Source: an uncultured Bacteroides sp. (GTDB lineage Bacteria > Bacteroidota > Bacteroidia > Bacteroidales > Bacteroidaceae). From it: a DNA stretch of 41,210 bases. Position numbers and translations under genes: made by a program. Below the pieces are notes generated by a model. It did not search any database and was not told the DNA's origin. It worked only from the letters and a program-made list of their open reading frames with translations. The stretch lies in NCBI GenBank assembly GCA_900544675.1, contig UQVZ01000029.1, positions 1 to 41,210 on the forward strand, in the 5' to 3' direction. Shown piece after piece: positions 1 through 7,200 of this stretch (the first letter of the stretch is position 1; each line of letters starts with the position of its first letter).

Positions 1-960
1 GTCGTTCAGGAAGTCGAGTTCTTCGCAGCTTACTTCGTACAGTTTGCTCATGCCGTGATGGGTTTCGTACATCTTCTGACCTACAGTTTCATAATCGCTG
101 CGTTCCAGTGCATCGCATACGTCCAACACACGTTGGATTTCTTCGATGACATATTCGGCACGCATATAGTCTTCCTGAGAAACCGTTTCTTTCACTTCAT
201 TCAACATATCCATGTTGCAGTCGCGCAGGAATTCCACTTCCGGATGGTTCTTCTTGATGGCAGCTACTACATTTTCGCAGCTTTGGCGGCGTTTGTTGTA
301 TGCCGAAGAAGCCAGTTCGTGTTTCACTACCGAGTCAACCAATACCAGACGGTAGCCTTCCGGACGGAACGGATAATACTTGTATTCCAGCGAGCGGCAG
401 TCCAGACGCATCAAGTGGCCTTCTTTTCCGAATACCGAAGCAAACTGGTCCATGATACCGCAATTTACACCGCAATAGTTATGCTCGGTAGCCTGACCTA
501 CTTTAGCCAGTTCGAATTTGTCAACCTTGTTATCACCGAACATTTCGTTCAAAGCGAAAGCGAAAGTCGATTCCAGTGCAGCTGATGAAGACATACCGGC
601 ACCCAGAGGCACATCGCCTGCAAAAGCGGTATTGAATCCTTTTACGTCTACACCGCGCTTAATCATTTCGCGGCATACACCGAATATATAGCGTGCCCAG
701 CTGGCTTTGGGAGCGTCTTCTTCATTCAGACCGAACTCGACATAGTCTTTCAGGTCGATGGAGTAGGCGCATACCTTATTGGTGCCGTTGGGCTTGATTT
801 CGGCTGTGATGCCTTTGTCTACTGCACCTGGGAATACGAATCCGCCGTTGTAGTCTGTATGTTCGCCAATCAGGTTAATACGTCCTGGAGAAGTATAAAT
901 AGCTCCTGTAGTTCCATCAAAGTGTTTGATGAAACGACTTCTTACAAAATCTATATCCAT
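1..960 (-). CDS. galK: Galactokinase, 3' end outside window
   Basis: Phosphorylates alpha-D-galactose to galactose-1-phosphate with ATP in the cytoplasm (Leloir pathway). 320 codons are visible from the ATG at 958-960; the family is usually about 384 residues, so roughly 60 C-terminal residues lie beyond the left edge. Seen directly: the galactokinase signature around GRINLIGEHTDYNGG near residue 27-41 and the GHMP-kinase ATP loop PLGAGMSSSAALE near residue 120. It is the last visible gene of a minus-strand operon after galM and the sugar transporter (55-bp gap to the transporter stop). This gene order is the standard Bacteroides galactose cluster. The reading frame is intact across the visible part. 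Confidence 0.95.
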   Translation of the reverse strand, partial: MDIDFVRSRFIKHFDGTTGAIYTSPGRINLIGEHTDYNGGFVFPGAVDKGITAEIKPNGTNKVCAYSIDLKDYVEFGLNEEDAPKASWARYIFGVCREMIKRGVDVKGFNTAFAGDVPLGAGMSSSAALESTFAFALNEMFGDNKVDKFELAKVGQATEHNYCGVNCGIMDQFASVFGKEGHLMRLDCRSLEYKYYPFRPEGYRLVLVDSVVKHELASSAYNKRRQSCENVVAAIKKNHPEVEFLRDCNMDMLNEVKETVSQEDYMRAEYVIEEIQRVLDVCDALERSDYETVGQKMYETHHGMSKLYEVSCEELDFLND

Positions 961-1015
961 GGTAATATTTAATTAAAGGGTTAATAAAAATGGTCAGTTT
1001 TCAAAGTTGCCATCA

Positions 1016-2503
1016 TCAGTCGACAGGAATATCTTTGTTCACATTCTTGCAGCCTATCAGTCCGTAGAACAGCAGGTATGCCAGCATGGCGATAATCAGC
1101 CAATAACTTGCCATATAGCCTACCGAGTCGGATATGACTTGCTGCAGCAACGGGAAGATACCGCCGCCCACAACCATCATCATGAAGATGCCGGATGCCT
1201 GTGCTGTATACTTGCCCAGTCCTTCTACTGCCAGATTGAAGATGCCTCCCCACATGATGGATGTACACAATCCGCACAATACGAGGAACAATGCGCTCAT
1301 CGGAACTTTCGGAGTAGCCAGCGAGCCTTCGATATCGGCTTGGGTCAAGTTGGCTGCCGATAAAGTCGATTCATATTTTTGCAGGTTTTCAGCCGAAGGA
1401 TTAGCAATGATTTGGCTGATTTCACTCTCCGGAACACCGGCTTCAGACAATATTTCAGTTGTTTTGGCTATCGGGTCGTAAACCACTTTAGGCACATTGA
1501 TACCTACAGTCTTCGGCAGGAAGATAGCGCAAAGGATAAAGAGGATAGCGACAGTAGATACTGTAATCAGTTGGGCACGGGTAGAAACCTTGCCACTAAT
1601 AACGGTACTCGTGAGTCGGCCTACCAGCATCAGCAACCAGTATATAGCTGCAATGGCTCCGCCGATAGCTGCTCCGTTGAAGAGGATGCCTGCACCTTTT
1701 GCAGACGAGTCTGCCAGATAGAAGTTCAGGGTGCCCGGGATACCGATTTCGATACCTACGTAAACGAAGATACCGATAACGCCCAATACAGTGTGGCGGA
1801 AGTTCCAGGGGCTGTGGCTGAATTTCTCTTCCTTTACGTTACCCTTGTGCATGTGCGGCTCTGGGATGGCTACAAACGAGATAGCGATGAAAGAAAGAAC
1901 GAATACGCCCATGGCGATGAAAAGCAACGGAGTCACGTCCGACATGGCTGTCTCAGGCGTAACGGTTCCAATCAGCACGCCTACGAACAGCGGAGTCAGG
2001 GTACCCGACAAGGAGTTCAACGCGCCTCCTGCCTGGATAAGCTGGTTGCCTTTATTGCCTCCTCCGCCCAGCAGGTTCAGCATCGGGTTTACTACGGTGT
2101 TCAGCATACATACGCAGAAACCGCAGATGAATGCACCCAGCAAGTAGATGATGAAGTTCAGCTTAATGGCGTACGCACCCATGTTGAATACATCTACATC
2201 AGCTCCTATCAGGCTGGAGAGGTATTGGGTGAACAGTCCCAAAAAACCTACAGCCATGGCGATAAGTGCCGTTTTCTTGTAGCCGATTTTCACCAACATG
2301 TTTCCTGCAGGGATTCCCATAAACAGGTAAGCCAGGAAGTTCATCATGTTTCCCATCATACCCAGCGTGTTGGCTCCCGCATATTGGTTTTTCCAAATCG
2401 TGCCGAACGGGGCAGCAAGATTGGTCACAAAAGAGATCATCGCAAATAGAAAGAACATCGTGATGATTGCGATGAGATTGCCGTTCTGTTTTTGTTGATT
2501 CAT
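1016..2503 (-). CDS. Glucose/galactose MFS transporter (FucP/GluP-like)
   Basis: A 495-residue inner-membrane sugar:H+ symporter-type protein of the FHS (FucP/GluP) branch of the major facilitator superfamily. About twelve hydrophobic segments are visible, starting at residues 10-32, with the family motif GNMMNFLAYLFMGIPAG (51-67) in TM2 and the conserved VVNPMLNLLGG stretch near 137-147. Residues about 330-400 form a charged, non-membrane insert between two transmembrane segments, making the protein longer than the usual 410-440 residues. It sits between galM (42-bp gap) and galK (55-bp gap), so galactose and/or glucose is the likely substrate. The substrate is inferred from context, not from residues. 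Confidence 0.9.
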   Translation of the reverse strand: MNQQKQNGNLIAIITMFFLFAMISFVTNLAAPFGTIWKNQYAGANTLGMMGNMMNFLAYLFMGIPAGNMLVKIGYKKTALIAMAVGFLGLFTQYLSSLIGADVDVFNMGAYAIKLNFIIYLLGAFICGFCVCMLNTVVNPMLNLLGGGGNKGNQLIQAGGALNSLSGTLTPLFVGVLIGTVTPETAMSDVTPLLFIAMGVFVLSFIAISFVAIPEPHMHKGNVKEEKFSHSPWNFRHTVLGVIGIFVYVGIEIGIPGTLNFYLADSSAKGAGILFNGAAIGGAIAAIYWLLMLVGRLTSTVISGKVSTRAQLITVSTVAILFILCAIFLPKTVGINVPKVVYDPIAKTTEILSEAGVPESEISQIIANPSAENLQKYESTLSAANLTQADIEGSLATPKVPMSALFLVLCGLCTSIMWGGIFNLAVEGLGKYTAQASGIFMMMVVGGGIFPLLQQVISDSVGYMASYWLIIAMLAYLLFYGLIGCKNVNKDIPVD

Positions 2504-2545
2504 GGTTTGATATTAAAATAAGGTTAGTAATTTAAGATTTGAAGA

Positions 2546-3640
2546 TTAGTTTTCTATACCGAATTTATAGACGGTGACCTGGCGGTAAGTTTCTCCCGGC
2601 TTCAGTATAGCCGACGGGAAATGCGGCTTGTTCGGTGTGTCGGGGAAGTGTTGCGCTTCGAAGCAGATGGCACTGCGTTCGGGGAAAGTCGCTCCATGCC
2701 AGCCGGCGAAACCGCTTTGCCAGTTGGCTGTATATACCTGTACGCCTGGTTCGGTGGTGTACACTTCAAGCGAACGTCCGCTTTCCGGCTCTACACATTT
2801 GGCTGCGAATGTCAATTCGCCCGGCTCTTTTTTATTGAGGACGTAATTGTGGTCGTAGCCTTTTCCGTAAATCAATTGCTGGAACGGTTCGTTGATGCGG
2901 CTTCCTACCGTATGCGGAGTACGGAAGTCCATCGGCGTATCTGCCACCTTCAGGATTTCTCCTGTCGGGATAGAATATTCATCAATAGGGGTATAGAAGT
3001 CGGCGTTCAGTGTAAGGATGTTGTTTTCTACGCTGGGAGTCGGATTAGCCAGTCCTGCCAGACTGAAGAATGCGTGGTGAGTAGGGTTGACCAGCGTCGT
3101 GCGGTCGGTTGTTGCCGTATAGGTCAGAATGAATTCGTTTTCATTGGTGAAGGTGTAAGTGACGCGGATATCCAGGTTTCCGGGGAATCCTTCTTCGCCG
3201 TCTTTCGAATGGTAGCTTAATGTGAGGCTCTGCTTGCTGGTCTGTTCTGCATCCCATACGCGGGCATGGAAGCCTGTCGGACCGCCGTGAAGCGAATTAG
3301 GACCGTTGTTGATTGCTAGTTGGTATTCTTTACCTTCCAGTTGGAACTTGCCTTTGGCGATGCGGTTGCCATACCGTCCGATAAGTGTGCTCAGGAAAGC
3401 TTCCGGGCTGTGCATCACTCCGTCCAGTGTGTCGTGTCCCTGAATGACGTTTGCCAGTTTTCCGTTCCGGTCCGGAACCATGATGGCTACCAGTGCCCCT
3501 CCATAATTTGTTACAGCCATTTCGGCGCCGTTGTCGTTCTTCAAGATGAAGAGACCCACTTCTTTGCCTTCGATTGTACGTTGAAAATCGCTTTGCTTTA
3601 CTCCGCAAAGGTTATTTTCGTCATAAAATGTGTTAATCAT
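2546..3640 (-). CDS. galM: Aldose 1-epimerase (galactose mutarotase)
   Basis: Interconverts beta- and alpha-D-galactose so that galactokinase receives its alpha-anomer. 364 residues from the ATG at 3638-3640. The frame is open 26 codons further upstream (to 3718), but that extension covers the promoter and adds a segment atypical for the family. Seen: GRYGNRIAKGKF, the substrate-binding NNGPNSLHGG, the catalytic-histidine segment NPTHHAFFSL, and the C-terminal ICFEAQHFPDTPN that carries the catalytic glutamate. It is the first gene of the galM - transporter - galK operon. No signal peptide remains once the start is corrected, so it should be cytoplasmic. Confidence 0.94.
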   Translation of the reverse strand: MINTFYDENNLCGVKQSDFQRTIEGKEVGLFILKNDNGAEMAVTNYGGALVAIMVPDRNGKLANVIQGHDTLDGVMHSPEAFLSTLIGRYGNRIAKGKFQLEGKEYQLAINNGPNSLHGGPTGFHARVWDAEQTSKQSLTLSYHSKDGEEGFPGNLDIRVTYTFTNENEFILTYTATTDRTTLVNPTHHAFFSLAGLANPTPSVENNILTLNADFYTPIDEYSIPTGEILKVADTPMDFRTPHTVGSRINEPFQQLIYGKGYDHNYVLNKKEPGELTFAAKCVEPESGRSLEVYTTEPGVQVYTANWQSGFAGWHGATFPERSAICFEAQHFPDTPNKPHFPSAILKPGETYRQVTVYKFGIEN

Positions 3641-3687
3641 GATCTTGAATATCCTTTCTTTTTTGATTCTACAACTATAAATGTATG

Positions 3688-3718
3688 CAAATAAAAAGAT
3701 TTTATTCAAGATACACAA
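3688..3718 (-). promoter_or_regulatory. Promoter of the galactose operon
   Basis: On the minus strand, a TTG at 3718-3716 is followed 20 bases later by TTTATTTG (3695-3688). This is one mismatch from the Bacteroides -7 consensus TAnnTTTG, and the spacing is close to optimal for the -33 element. The predicted transcript would start near 3682, giving a leader of about 40 nt before galM. Assigned by motif only. Confidence 0.55.
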
Positions 3719-3736
3719 GCAATTTTGTTAAATATT

Positions 3737-5029
3737 TCACGAAGTATAACATGTAGACAATAAATCGGCAACAATAAAACTACTTCCGCCCACAAAAACG
3801 AAGTCTTCGGCATCGGCTTGCGCCAAAGCAGCCTCCAAAGCTGTTTTAACATTCGGATAGGCATTGCCTTGCAACCCGAAGGCGGACGCTTGCCTTTGCA
3901 TTTTTTCGGCAGGCAGGGCTCTTTTCACACTTGCCTGGGTAAAATAATAGGTGGCGTCGGCAGGCAGAAGGGCAAGCACACCGCGTATGTCCTTATCGTT
4001 TACCATGCCGATGACGATGTGCAGCCGGCGGTAATGCTGGAAGGAAAGTTGCTTGACGATGTACTGGATGCCGCCTACGTTGTGCCCGGTGTCGCATACC
4101 ACGGCAGGACGGTTTGCCAATCGTTGCCAGCGTCCTTGTAATCCGGTCAGCTCACATACCCGTGCGAAACCATTCCGCACATCTGCTTCGCCGAAGCGAT
4201 AACCTGCTTGTTTCAGTTGACGGATGGCAGACAGCAGGGTGTTGGTGTTCTTTTCCTGGCAAAGTCCGCCCAGTTCACCTTTCAGGTCGGCATAGTCGGC
4301 GGTCTGGTAAACGTATTGTCCGCTTTCGTCATGACGGGAGTCAAGTAGCAGGTGTTCTTCTTCCGCGAATACAATCGGAGCTTCTTCCTGCTCTGCTTTT
4401 GCCTTAAATACCGGTTTGGTCTCGGGAGTAGTCTCGCCGATTACCACAGGGGTATGAGGTTTGATGATTCCCGCTTTCTCTCCGGCTATCTTGGCCAGCG
4501 TGTTGCCCAGGAATTGTGTATGGTCGAAACTGATGTTGGTGATGACGCACAAGTCGGGCTGGATGATGTTGGTGCAGTCCAGCCGCCCTCCCAGTCCTAC
4601 TTCGATGACGGCTACATCTACCTGCTGAAGGGCGAAATAATGGAATGCCATTGCCGTAGTCAGCTCGAAGAACGAAGGATGCAGCGGTTCGAAAAAAGAG
4701 CGGTGCTTTTCCACAAAGTCGATAACGAAACTTTCCGGGACCGGTGTGCCGTTTACTCGTATCCGTTCGCGGAAATCTGCCAGGTGGGGGGAGGTGTAAA
4801 GCCCGACCCGATAACCTGCCGATTGCAGAATGGCAGCCAAGGTATGCGAGCACGAGCCTTTCCCGTTGGTGCCCGCCACATGAATGGTGCGGAACGAGCG
4901 GTGCGGATGGCCGAAATAGGCATCCAGCGCGTATGTATTCTCCAGTCCTTCTTTGTAAGCCGCGCTGCCTACCTGCTGGAAGAGGGGAGCGCTATTATAT
5001 AAATAGGTAAGGGTTTCTTGATAGTTCAT
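3737..5029 (-). CDS. folC: Dihydrofolate / folylpolyglutamate synthase
   Basis: Mur-ligase-family enzyme that adds glutamate to dihydropteroate and extends folate polyglutamate tails, using ATP in the cytoplasm. 430 residues, the usual length. Seen: the ATP loop VAGTNGKGS at 51-59, TSPHLADFRERIRVNG near 79-94 (the FolC substrate-loop signature), VGLGGRLDCTN near 143-153, and ISFDHTQFLG soon after. It follows the exported-protein gene by 31 bp in the same orientation, so both probably share the promoter at 5736. It ends about 20 bp before the -33 element of the galactose operon. Confidence 0.95.
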   Translation of the reverse strand: MNYQETLTYLYNSAPLFQQVGSAAYKEGLENTYALDAYFGHPHRSFRTIHVAGTNGKGSCSHTLAAILQSAGYRVGLYTSPHLADFRERIRVNGTPVPESFVIDFVEKHRSFFEPLHPSFFELTTAMAFHYFALQQVDVAVIEVGLGGRLDCTNIIQPDLCVITNISFDHTQFLGNTLAKIAGEKAGIIKPHTPVVIGETTPETKPVFKAKAEQEEAPIVFAEEEHLLLDSRHDESGQYVYQTADYADLKGELGGLCQEKNTNTLLSAIRQLKQAGYRFGEADVRNGFARVCELTGLQGRWQRLANRPAVVCDTGHNVGGIQYIVKQLSFQHYRRLHIVIGMVNDKDIRGVLALLPADATYYFTQASVKRALPAEKMQRQASAFGLQGNAYPNVKTALEAALAQADAEDFVFVGGSSFIVADLLSTCYTS

Positions 5030-5060
5030 GTTTAGTGTTTGTATTTTTACGGTTCAGGAT

Positions 5061-5708
5061 TCAATACCACCATGGGTAGTCGTTTTTCCGTCCTTCGACG
5101 CCGATGCTGATCGAGCTGCTTTCTCCTAGCTTGAAGTTTATCATGCCGCCCAGGCGGTCGGGGGTATAGTTGGGCAAGGGATACATGTAAGGCATGCGGT
5201 TGGGCATGAACGACTTGTTGCCGTAGGCATAGACGCTGATTTTGTCGGTCAGCCGGTAAGCAGCCACTCCGGCAATCCCCACATTGCGGTAGCGCAAGAA
5301 TCCCCAGTCCATATTGGTCAGATACAGTCCTCCTGCCACACTCAGCCTGTCGTTGACTGGCAGGGCATACATGAAAGCGGCGTCTTGTCCGAATCCCACC
5401 CCCGAAGGGGCATACCGGCTGGGGCTGAACGTTACATTCAGTCCGATAGAGGCATTGAAGCCTTTGTGCAGTTCCCATGTGGCAAAGCCGTAATCGAACG
5501 GGGTAATGCCATACATGCCGAACGGGTGGAGCGGTGAAGAGAAAACTACCGGCGACTGCAAAGGAACACTCAGCGTATCGGTTTGCAAAGAGTCGTTTGC
5601 AGCAGGGGCTACAGGCTCTGCTTGTATATCAGATTGCCGTTCGCTTTGCGCTTTTGCCGTTACGGACAAGAAGATGATTCCCAAAAAGACAAACCAGTTT
5701 CGTTTCAT
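5061..5708 (-). CDS. Exported beta-strand-rich protein, unknown function
   Basis: A 215-residue protein from the ATG at 5706-5708. An upstream in-frame ATG at 5738 is rejected because it lies within the predicted promoter. The N-terminus MKRNWFVFLGIIFLSVTAKAQ is a clear Sec signal peptide. The mature part begins with a low-complexity polar linker (about residues 22-50). It then shows alternating hydrophobic/aromatic strands (for example FNASIGLNVTF, RLSVAGGLYL, KISVYAYGN, SSISIGVEG) and ends in WWY, compatible with a small outer-membrane barrel or barrel-edge protein. I do not recognise a named family. It lies directly upstream of folC, but nothing in the sequence links it to folate. Confidence 0.7.
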   Translation of the reverse strand: MKRNWFVFLGIIFLSVTAKAQSERQSDIQAEPVAPAANDSLQTDTLSVPLQSPVVFSSPLHPFGMYGITPFDYGFATWELHKGFNASIGLNVTFSPSRYAPSGVGFGQDAAFMYALPVNDRLSVAGGLYLTNMDWGFLRYRNVGIAGVAAYRLTDKISVYAYGNKSFMPNRMPYMYPLPNYTPDRLGGMINFKLGESSSISIGVEGRKNDYPWWY

Positions 5709-5735
5709 GTCAGACTTTCTTTTTATACGTAAGTT

Positions 5736-5743
5736 CAAAGATA
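5736..5743 (-). promoter_or_regulatory. -7 promoter element, exported protein/folC
   Basis: TATCTTTG on the minus strand matches TAnnTTTG exactly and lies 27 bases before the ATG at 5708. No convincing TTG -33 element was seen. Confidence 0.5.
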
Positions 5744-5881
5744 GGGATAATTCGGGGAAGTAGCCGACAGGCAGCTACAGGATTAACGCAGATTAACGTA
5801 AAATCGGCTGGACAGCCGGTTTCAGTCAAGTGATTGGCTGACGAAAATAGATTGTGTGGCGGAGGATAGTAAGCTGCATTT

Positions 5882-5952
5882 CCTGCAAGATTATTAATCT
5901 TACACGTGGAAGATTATTAATCTTACAGCTTGAAGATTATTAATCTTGCAGG
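5882..5952. repeat. Three tandem 23-bp repeats with palindromic core
   Basis: The 15-bp core AAGATTATTAATCTT, a perfect 7-1-7 inverted repeat, occurs at 5887-5901, 5910-5924 and 5933-5947, exactly 23 bp apart. The linkers are ACACGTGG and ACAGCTTG. The whole block is itself symmetric: CCTGC precedes the first core and GCAGG follows the last. It lies between the DUF362 stop codon and the promoter of the exported protein, about 140 bp upstream of that promoter. Confidence 0.9.
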
Positions 5953-6021
5953 AAGAGCAGTCGGCTTCATCGGAAGAGTAAGTTAGCTGCTATGGAGAAC
6001 GCAAGCGGGTGTCATCGCTTG

Positions 6022-7008
6022 TCAGTCCAGTTCTACCAGCTCGTATTGCTGGCTTCCCATGCCGAGTTGTTCGGCATAGTCGAGCGTGTGCATGCCGTGG
6101 CGTGAGTCGATACGTTCTATCAAGTGGATTTTCCCGTGGTCTTTCGAGGCACGCACCAGGTCGGTACAAGCCTTGTCAAGAGCAACCGGGTCGAGTGAGG
6201 CAAGGATACCGATGTCTCCCATTTTTGGGTCTTCGGGCGAGGAATCGCAGTCACAATCCACCGAGAGGTTATTGGCTACGCTGATGTAAAGGATGTTGTC
6301 TCCGCAATGGTCCACAACGGCCTTGGCTGCTTCTGCCATCGATTCCAGAAAATCATCCTGTTCGGGCAGCTTGCCCCATACTTCCGACGGGTTTTTGCTT
6401 GTGCCGGCAGAGTGAATCCAGGCTTTTCCCCTCGACGAAGCGATGCCGATGGAAATATTCTTGATGGCTCCGCCGAATCCGCCCATGGCGTGTCCCTTGA
6501 AGTGGGAGAGCACTACGGTGAAGTCATAGTTCAGGTAATTTTTGCCTACAATATCCATTTTCAGGTGCTTCCCTCCCGTTACCGGTAGCTCTACTTCCCC
6601 TTCGGCATCCATGATGTCTACCGGAGCGATAGCGGTAAAGCCGTGGTCTTTAGCCGCTTGCAGATGGCTCTGCGTGTCTCCACGCTTGCCTCCGTAAGCC
6701 GTGTTACACTCTACGATGGTGCCGTTCACCTTCTGCACCAGGTCTTTGATAAGGGCAGGCTGCAGGAAATTATGCCCGCCCGGTTCGCCGGTACTGAGCT
6801 TGACAGCTACTTTTCCTTTTGCCTCGCGTCCCAAGGCTTCGTAAATTTTGACCAGATTCTCCGAGTTTATTTCCTTGTAGAAATACACTTTCGGCAGGTT
6901 CCCATCCGTAGTGCCAGCCTGTTCGGTTGACGATTGTGCGTGTCCGCATCCCGTAGTGCTTGCCAATGCAAGCATTGCGCAAAGAATTGTTCGAAATGTC
7001 TTTTTCAT
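6022..7008 (-). CDS. DUF362 family lipoprotein
   Basis: 328 residues. The N-terminus is hydrophobic and ends in STTGCGHAQ, so lipidation at Cys21 and export are likely, although the lipobox is imperfect. The rest matches the DUF362 fold (COG2768-type 'Fe-S centre protein'): KVAVKLSTGEPGGHNFLQP, NTAYGGKRGDTQSH, VVLSHFKGHAMGGFGGAIKNISIG and LASLDPVALDKACTDLV. The classic ferredoxin CxxCxxCxxxC cluster often attached to this family is missing; only CDCD near the C-terminal third remains. The biochemical role is unknown. It follows the TonB-dependent receptor in the same orientation across 192 bp of repeat-rich spacer and seems to have its own -7 box. Confidence 0.8.
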   Translation of the reverse strand: MKKTFRTILCAMLALASTTGCGHAQSSTEQAGTTDGNLPKVYFYKEINSENLVKIYEALGREAKGKVAVKLSTGEPGGHNFLQPALIKDLVQKVNGTIVECNTAYGGKRGDTQSHLQAAKDHGFTAIAPVDIMDAEGEVELPVTGGKHLKMDIVGKNYLNYDFTVVLSHFKGHAMGGFGGAIKNISIGIASSRGKAWIHSAGTSKNPSEVWGKLPEQDDFLESMAEAAKAVVDHCGDNILYISVANNLSVDCDCDSSPEDPKMGDIGILASLDPVALDKACTDLVRASKDHGKIHLIERIDSRHGMHTLDYAEQLGMGSQQYELVELD

Positions 7009-7061
7009 AGATCAATTAAATTAATAATTAAAAATTAATAGTTAATAACGGAATACATCAG

Positions 7062-7069
7062 CAAAACTA
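7062..7069 (-). promoter_or_regulatory. -7 promoter element, DUF362 gene
   Basis: TAGTTTTG on the minus strand matches TAnnTTTG. It would give a leader of about 45-50 nt before the ATG at 7008. The leader is very AT-rich. Confidence 0.4.
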
Positions 7070-7149
7070 TTGGCTTTAACTTCTAACGAAGCGAAGCGTA
7101 GTGCTAACTTCTCTAACTTCTTTAACTCCTAAAAAGCAGAAGTATTGGC

Positions 7150-7181
7150 TTAACTCCTTAACTTCTTAACTCCTTAACTCC
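7150..7181. repeat. Octamer tandem repeat (4 copies)
   Basis: TTAACTCC, TTAACTTC, TTAACTCC, TTAACTCC in exact 8-bp register. Degenerate relatives of the unit are scattered through 7077-7128 and 7190-7200. A longer phrase, TATTGGCTTTAACT / TATTGGCTTAACT, also recurs near 7067 and 7143. The block lies just past the receptor stop codon and upstream of the DUF362 promoter. Confidence 0.8.
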
Positions 7182-7200
7182 TAAAAAAACTCCTTTAACT

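Larger units (their letters stand above)
5709..6021. other. 313-bp gene-free region with repeats
   Basis: No open frame here looks coding. Apart from the promoter at 5736 it holds a short direct repeat of GATTAACG near 5782-5800, small hairpins (CGGCT/AGCCG near 5806-5819), the three palindromic 23-bp repeats at 5882-5952, and a CAAGCG/CGCTTG hairpin at 6002-6021 immediately after the DUF362 stop codon. Confidence 0.6.

Noticed and set aside
1379..2449. Long open frame (356 codons) on the plus strand
   Set aside because: It lies entirely antisense to the sugar transporter, is rich in His/Gln/Arg/Ser without domain features, and has no promoter. It is a shadow of the real gene.
3641..3718. 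Earlier start for galM
   Set aside because: The extension covers the predicted -7/-33 promoter and adds a non-conserved hydrophobic stretch.
5882..5952. Short CRISPR array
   Set aside because: The 15-bp cores are separated by only 8-bp linkers, far below spacer length, and no cas gene is nearby.
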